Assembly: GCA_025964465.1 (NCBI GenBank)
Contig: JAOPYS010000175.1
Coordinates: 1-19,967 of the forward strand
Direction: 5' to 3'
Source of the DNA: Thermoleophilia bacterium
GTDB lineage: Bacteria; Actinomycetota; Thermoleophilia; Gaiellales; SKUG01
Length of the DNA stretch: 19,967 nucleotides
The notes under the pieces are model-generated. The model was not told where the DNA came from, did no database searches, and worked only from the letters and a program-made list of their open reading frames with translations. Positions 16,464-19,967 of the stretch are shown here, piece after piece (the stretch's first letter is position 1; each line of letters opens with the position of its first letter). The position numbers and the translations under genes are program-made.

Positions 16464-17002
16464 CCGAGCGGCACCACGGGGTTGGCGCCCGCTGCGATGC
16501 CGCGGCGGAACACCATGCGTCCCGCCGAGGAGTACCCGGCCACCCATCCGGAGGTGGGCGTGGCGCCGCCGGCGCCGTAGAGGACGGAACCCCCGGGCGT
16601 GGCGCCGACCGTCGTGGGGGCGGAGCCGCCGCCGGCAGCGGTCACGGGGAGCGGCTTGCCGTCGGAGCCCTCGGGCCAGCGCTGCACGTACAGGCCGTTG
16701 CCCGGGTCCTTGAAGTTCGCGCCGCCGGTGCCGGCCACGAGGCTGGTGGCGGGCAGCACGCCCTGGTGCTCCTGCCGGTAGTCGAGGATGCCGCGCCAGA
16801 TGGCGCCCGAGCCCACGTTGACGACGGGGCCGGAGGTGCTCTTGCGGGTGTTGTTGACCGACGGCAGGACGATCGCGACGAGGATCGCCACGATGACCAG
16901 CACGACGATCAGCTCGACCAGCGAGAACGCTGCCTCGGACGCGCGCCGACGCCCGTGTGCAGGCACGGCAACGCAACGCGCCGGGGTGTGGGCGGCGACC
17001 AT
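16460..17002 (-). CDS. Type IV pilin-like protein, first gene of the pilin block
   Basis: This 180-aa protein has a long 25-residue basic leader, the prepilin site EAAFSLVEL (cleavage after Ala25, Phe26 mature residue 1, Glu30 at +5), a hydrophobic helix to about residue 46 and a Gly-rich globular part without cysteines after the leader. The sequence GAIWRGILDYRQEHQGVLP (67-85) is like the alpha1C-to-alphabeta-loop region of GspG/PilE pilins. It could be a major pilin, but one leading a minor-pilin operon may equally be an H/E-type subunit. The ATG at 17002 has only a weak Shine-Dalgarno. The 87-bp gap upstream holds a hairpin after the RNase J gene; no convincing promoter was found there. 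Confidence 0.83.
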   Translation of the reverse strand: MVAAHTPARCVAVPAHGRRRASEAAFSLVELIVVLVIVAILVAIVLPSVNNTRKSTSGPVVNVGSGAIWRGILDYRQEHQGVLPATSLVAGTGGANFKDPGNGLYVQRWPEGSDGKPLPVTAAGGGSAPTTVGATPGGSVLYGAGGATPTSGWVAGYSSAGRMVFRRGIAAGANPVVPLG

Positions 17003-17051
17003 GCCGTTTGTGTCGGCACAACCAGGGGTGCGCTTGAACCCGGCAACGCCG

Positions 17052-17080
17052 CGATCCTGCGGCCCGCGGGCACAGGATCG
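17052..17080 (-). terminator. Hairpin after the RNase J gene
   Basis: CGATCCTG (17052-17059) pairs with CAGGATCG (17073-17080), with a short GCCC/GGGC inner stem. It begins about 10 bases after the RNase J stop and lies before the pilin operon, so it is a plausible terminator, although no U-tract follows. Confidence 0.5.
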
Positions 17081-17089
17081 AGGTCGGGC

Positions 17090-18751
17090 CTAATCCCCGA
17101 GGACGACGGGGACGACGAGCGGCGACTGGCGGGAGCGCTGGTGGACGATGCCCTCCACCGCCTCCTGCAGGAGCTTCGACAGTGCCGCATCGTCGAGGCG
17201 CGTGCCGTTGGCGCCGGTGAGCGAATCCTCAGCCGCGGTGCGCGCGTCGTCGAGCAGGTCGCCGTCGTCGGTGACGAACCCGCGCGAGATCAGCTCCAGG
17301 GTGCCGCTGTTCTCGTGGGCGACCACGACCAGCACGCCGTCGCCGCTGGCCATCTGGCGCTCCTCGAGCACGTCGTCGAGGATCTCGTCGTTGCTCGTGC
17401 GGTCGACGAGCTGGGCGCCGACGGTCACGAACTCGCCCGTGAGCCGGGCGGCGCCGTCACGCAGCTCCACGACGGTACCGTTCTCGATGAGGAAGATGTT
17501 CTCCTCCGTGATGCCGACCAGCTTGCCGAGCTCGGCGTGGGCGCGCATGTGGCGCCACTCGCCGTGCACGGGCACGAAGGTGGTGGGCCGCACGAGCTGC
17601 AGCAGCGTCAGCAGCTCCGCGCTCGAGCCGTGGCCCGAGACGTGGACGTGCGCGTTGTCGCTCGAGTAGATCTGGGTGCCGACCTTGGCGAGCCCGTTCT
17701 GGATGCGGTGCACGCGGTTGTCGTTGCCGGGGATGGTCCGCGACGAGAAGATCACGGTGTCCGTCGGGTTCGGCTGCATGTTGTGGTGCGTGCCCGCCGC
17801 GAACCGGCTCAGCGCCGCCAGCGGCTCGCCCTGGCTGCCGGTGCACAGCACCATCACCTTGTCGGGCGCCAGGTTCTCGATCTGGTTGGGCTTGATGAAG
17901 GTGACGTCGTCGGCGTCGAGGTAGCCGAGGTTCTTGGCGATGTTCGTGTTGCGCGTCATCGACCGGCCCAGGATGCAGACCGACCGGCCCTCCTCCTTGG
18001 CGATGTCGACGAACTGCTGGATGCGGTGGATGTGGCTCGAGAAGCAGGTCGCGATGATGCGGCCCGGGGCCTTGGAGCACAGGTCGCGCAGCGGCCCGGC
18101 GAGCGTGCGCTCGGAGCGGGTGTGGCCGGGGACGTCGGCCTGCGTGGAATCCGCGAAGTAGAGCGCGATGCCGTCGCTGCCGATCTCGGCGATGTGCCCG
18201 AGGTCGGTGGGGACGCCGTCGAGCGGCGACGGGTCGAGCTTCAGGTCGCCCGTGTGGAAGATCGTGCCGTGCGGGGTGTGCGTGGCCACCGCGACGCCGT
18301 CGGGGACCGAGTGCGCGACGCGGACGAACTCGAGCTCGAAGCAGCCGACCTGGACGGGATCGTCCTCGGGCACGACCTCGACCCACTCGGTCGCGTTGAG
18401 CAGGCCGAACTCGTCGACCTTGCTCTTGACGAGGGCGAGCGTGAGGCGCGTGGCCAGCACCTGCGGGATCTTGATGTCGCGCAGCAGGTACGGCACGGCG
18501 CCGATGTGGTCCTCGTGCGCGTGGGTGAGCACCAGCGCGCGGATGCGCGAGGCGTTCTCGGCGAGGTAGGTGAAGTCCGGCAGGACGATGTCGACGCCGA
18601 ACATGCCCTCCTCGCGCGGGAAGGTGAGGCCGCAGTCGATGACGATGAGGTCGTCGCCGCACTCGATCACGGAGATGTTCTTGCCGATCTCGCCGATCCC
18701 GCCGAGCGGGATGACGCGGACGACGGGGGCGTTCGAAGCAGGATCAGGCAT
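17090..18751 (-). CDS. rnj: Ribonuclease J
   Basis: This 553-aa metallo-beta-lactamase/beta-CASP RNase works in mRNA decay and 5'-end maturation in the cytoplasm, with both endo- and 5'-exonucleolytic activity known in the family. The opening VRVIPLGGIGEIGKN (11-25) is an RNase J signature. Metal ligands are visible in HAHEDH (77-82), H147 and D169. Beta-CASP motifs are seen at FSSHIHRIQQ (237-246), HVSGHGSS (370-377) and PVHGEWRH (394-401). The length is as usual for the family, so the C-terminal domain is complete. The ATG at 18751 lies inside the end of dapA (8-bp overlap), giving coupled expression. The dapA-RNase J pair is also known from Bacillus (rnjB) and actinomycetes. Confidence 0.96.
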   Translation of the reverse strand: MPDPASNAPVVRVIPLGGIGEIGKNISVIECGDDLIVIDCGLTFPREEGMFGVDIVLPDFTYLAENASRIRALVLTHAHEDHIGAVPYLLRDIKIPQVLATRLTLALVKSKVDEFGLLNATEWVEVVPEDDPVQVGCFELEFVRVAHSVPDGVAVATHTPHGTIFHTGDLKLDPSPLDGVPTDLGHIAEIGSDGIALYFADSTQADVPGHTRSERTLAGPLRDLCSKAPGRIIATCFSSHIHRIQQFVDIAKEEGRSVCILGRSMTRNTNIAKNLGYLDADDVTFIKPNQIENLAPDKVMVLCTGSQGEPLAALSRFAAGTHHNMQPNPTDTVIFSSRTIPGNDNRVHRIQNGLAKVGTQIYSSDNAHVHVSGHGSSAELLTLLQLVRPTTFVPVHGEWRHMRAHAELGKLVGITEENIFLIENGTVVELRDGAARLTGEFVTVGAQLVDRTSNDEILDDVLEERQMASGDGVLVVVAHENSGTLELISRGFVTDDGDLLDDARTAAEDSLTGANGTRLDDAALSKLLQEAVEGIVHQRSRQSPLVVPVVLGD

Positions 18752-19643
18752 GGGTTGCTACCAATTCGTGTCGTTCCAGCATGGCGCGGATGCGTTCGCG
18801 CTGCATGCCCGTCGCCTCGACGAGCGGCAGCCGAGGCGGCCCCACCTCGAAGCCGAGCAGCTGCAGTGCGGCCTTGACCGGGATGGGGTTGGTGGTGAGC
18901 GTGTTGATGGTGGCGATGACGTCGCCGAGCTCGTCGGCGAGCTCGCGCGCCTCGGCCTCGCGACCCTCGCGCCACAGCTCGACGACGCGCTGCATGCGGT
19001 CGCCGATGACGTGCGATGCGACGCTCACCACGCCGACGGCGCCCTCGGCGAGCATGGGCAGGAGGGTGTCGTCGTTGCCGGCGTAGATGGCCAGGTCGGG
19101 CGCGAGCGAGCGGATCTCCACGAACTGGCCGAGCTCGGGGTTGGCCTGCTTGAGCGCGACGACGTTGGGCAGCTGCGCGAGCTCGGCCACGAGGTCGGGC
19201 TCGAGGTTGACGACCGTGCGCGCCGGGACGTTGTAGAGCATCACGGGCGTGTCGCCGGCAGCGCGGCACACGGCGGTGAAGTGCCGCACCAGGCCCTCGC
19301 GCGGCGGGTTGTTGTAGTAGGGGCTGACCACGAGGATGCCGTCGGCGCCGGCCTCCACCGCGCGCCGCGTCAGCTCGACCGCGTGCCGCGTGTCGTTGCT
19401 GCCGGTGCCGGCGATGACCCGCAGGCGACCGGCGAGCTCGTCGACGGCGGACCGGACCAGCTCGAGCTTCTCCTCGTCGGAGATGGTCGGCGACTCGCCG
19501 GTGGTGCCCGCCACGACCACGGCATCTGAGCCGGTGGCCTCCAGGTGCCGCAGCAGGCGGCGCCACTCGTCGTGGTCGATCGAGCCGTCGGCGCCGAAGG
19601 GCGTGACGGCAGCGGTGACGATGGTTCCGAAGCCGGTGTACAT
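18744..19643 (-). CDS. dapA: 4-hydroxy-tetrahydrodipicolinate synthase
   Basis: This 299-aa TIM-barrel aldolase condenses pyruvate with aspartate semialdehyde, the first committed step to diaminopimelate and lysine. Active-site residues are all visible: GTTGE (46-50) with Thr47/Thr48, Tyr109-Tyr110 in SPYYNNPP, Tyr137 in YNVPART with Arg142, and the Schiff-base Lys165 in ALKQANPE. NPIPVK lies at 252-257. The length is standard. The ATG at 19643 starts with MYTGFGTIVTAAVTPF, the usual family N-terminus. The end overlaps the RNase J start by eight bases. Diaminopimelate is needed for peptidoglycan, consistent with the cell-wall and division genes in this window. Only 47 bp separate it from the LysM gene. 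Confidence 0.97.
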   Translation of the reverse strand: MYTGFGTIVTAAVTPFGADGSIDHDEWRRLLRHLEATGSDAVVVAGTTGESPTISDEEKLELVRSAVDELAGRLRVIAGTGSNDTRHAVELTRRAVEAGADGILVVSPYYNNPPREGLVRHFTAVCRAAGDTPVMLYNVPARTVVNLEPDLVAELAQLPNVVALKQANPELGQFVEIRSLAPDLAIYAGNDDTLLPMLAEGAVGVVSVASHVIGDRMQRVVELWREGREAEARELADELGDVIATINTLTTNPIPVKAALQLLGFEVGPPRLPLVEATGMQRERIRAMLERHELVATHA

Positions 19644-19690
19644 GCCGGCATCCTACTCCCCGAACCGGCTGCCGCCTCCGCGGGCGAGCG

Positions 19691-19967
19691 TCAGGCCGGG
19701 ACCTTGATGGTGGTGCCGGCCTTGATCTTGTTCGGATCGGCGATCGAGTTGAGCTTCGCCAGCTCGTCCACCGTCGTCTTGTAGGTGCGGGCGAGCGCGC
19801 CGAGCGTGTCCCCCGCCTTGACCGTGTAGGGCTTCGTCTTCGGGGCGGCGGGAGCCGCCGGAGCGGGTGCCGGTGCCGGCTTGGGCGTCGTCGCGGGGGC
19901 AGGCTTCGGCGTCGTCGCCGGGGTGGTGGGCGCGGGCGACGGAGTCGTGGGCGCGGGCGCCGGGGCC
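19691..19967 (-). CDS. LysM-domain protein, C-terminal part (cut by window edge)
   Basis: This is the last 91 codons of a gene that begins beyond the right edge. A Pro/Ala/Thr/Lys low-complexity linker, with repeats such as TTPKPAPA, covers about the first 45 visible residues. One LysM domain ends the protein: YTVKAGDTLGALARTYKTTV, then DELAKLNSI and IKAGTTIKVPA. LysM binds N-acetylglucosamine in peptidoglycan or chitin, so the protein is probably exported or wall-attached. Its catalytic part, if any, is not in the window. Confidence 0.9.
   Translation of the reverse strand, partial: APAPAPTTPSPAPTTPATTPKPAPATTPKPAPAPAPAAPAAPKTKPYTVKAGDTLGALARTYKTTVDELAKLNSIADPNKIKAGTTIKVPA

Noticed and set aside
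19780..19967. Pro/Ala/Thr repeats at the right edge as a DNA repeat array
   Set aside because: The repetition follows the codons of a low-complexity protein linker in the LysM protein and is not an independent DNA repeat.

Overview
The window is high-GC, tightly packed bacterial DNA, and every gene I can support lies on the minus strand. The organism looks like an actinomycete-type Gram-positive, possibly class Thermoleophilia; this is inferred from base composition, gene content and start/overlap style, not from a marker gene. I see no rRNA, tRNA, CRISPR array, transposase or phage gene. No gap between genes exceeds about 190 bases. In transcription order (right to left) the genes fall into four blocks.

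Block 1 (19967-17090) is housekeeping. It holds the C-terminal end of a LysM-domain protein, dapA (4-hydroxy-tetrahydrodipicolinate synthase) and an RNase J gene that overlaps the end of dapA. A hairpin follows RNase J.

Block 2 (17002-10144) is a type IV pilus / type II secretion-like minor pilin module: a 180-aa pilin, a PilW/GspJ-like protein, a PilX/GspK-like protein, a 175-aa pseudopilin and a 764-aa PilV/GspI-like prepilin with a huge cysteine-rich C-terminal region. A 226-aa single-pass membrane protein of unknown function, with a GspM/PilO-like N-terminus, closes the block. The first four genes overlap by 4 bases each and are probably translationally coupled. No assembly ATPase, platform protein or prepilin peptidase is present, so these must be encoded elsewhere.

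Block 3 (10071-1241) is ftsK (DNA translocase) followed by a BMP-type ABC importer of the purine-nucleoside class: two tandem paralogous substrate-binding lipoproteins, one double-domain ATPase and two permeases. A 126-bp, almost fully base-paired element (long outer stem enclosing two hairpins) sits between the second binding protein and the ATPase.

Block 4 (1053-1) is a RodZ-like HTH/membrane protein overlapping the start of cinA, which runs off the left edge.

The backbone dapA - RNase J - ftsK - BMP transporter - RodZ-like - cinA resembles the dapA-rnjB-ftsK/spoIIIE-ymfM-pgsA-cinA-recA neighbourhood known from Bacillus. The pilin block therefore looks intercalated between RNase J and ftsK. 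The items most worth a second look are the three-way-junction element (4945-5073), the giant modular prepilin (10885-13179), the consistent Ala at the prepilin cleavage site in all four classical pilins, and the shared four-cysteine pattern of the two BMP lipoproteins.
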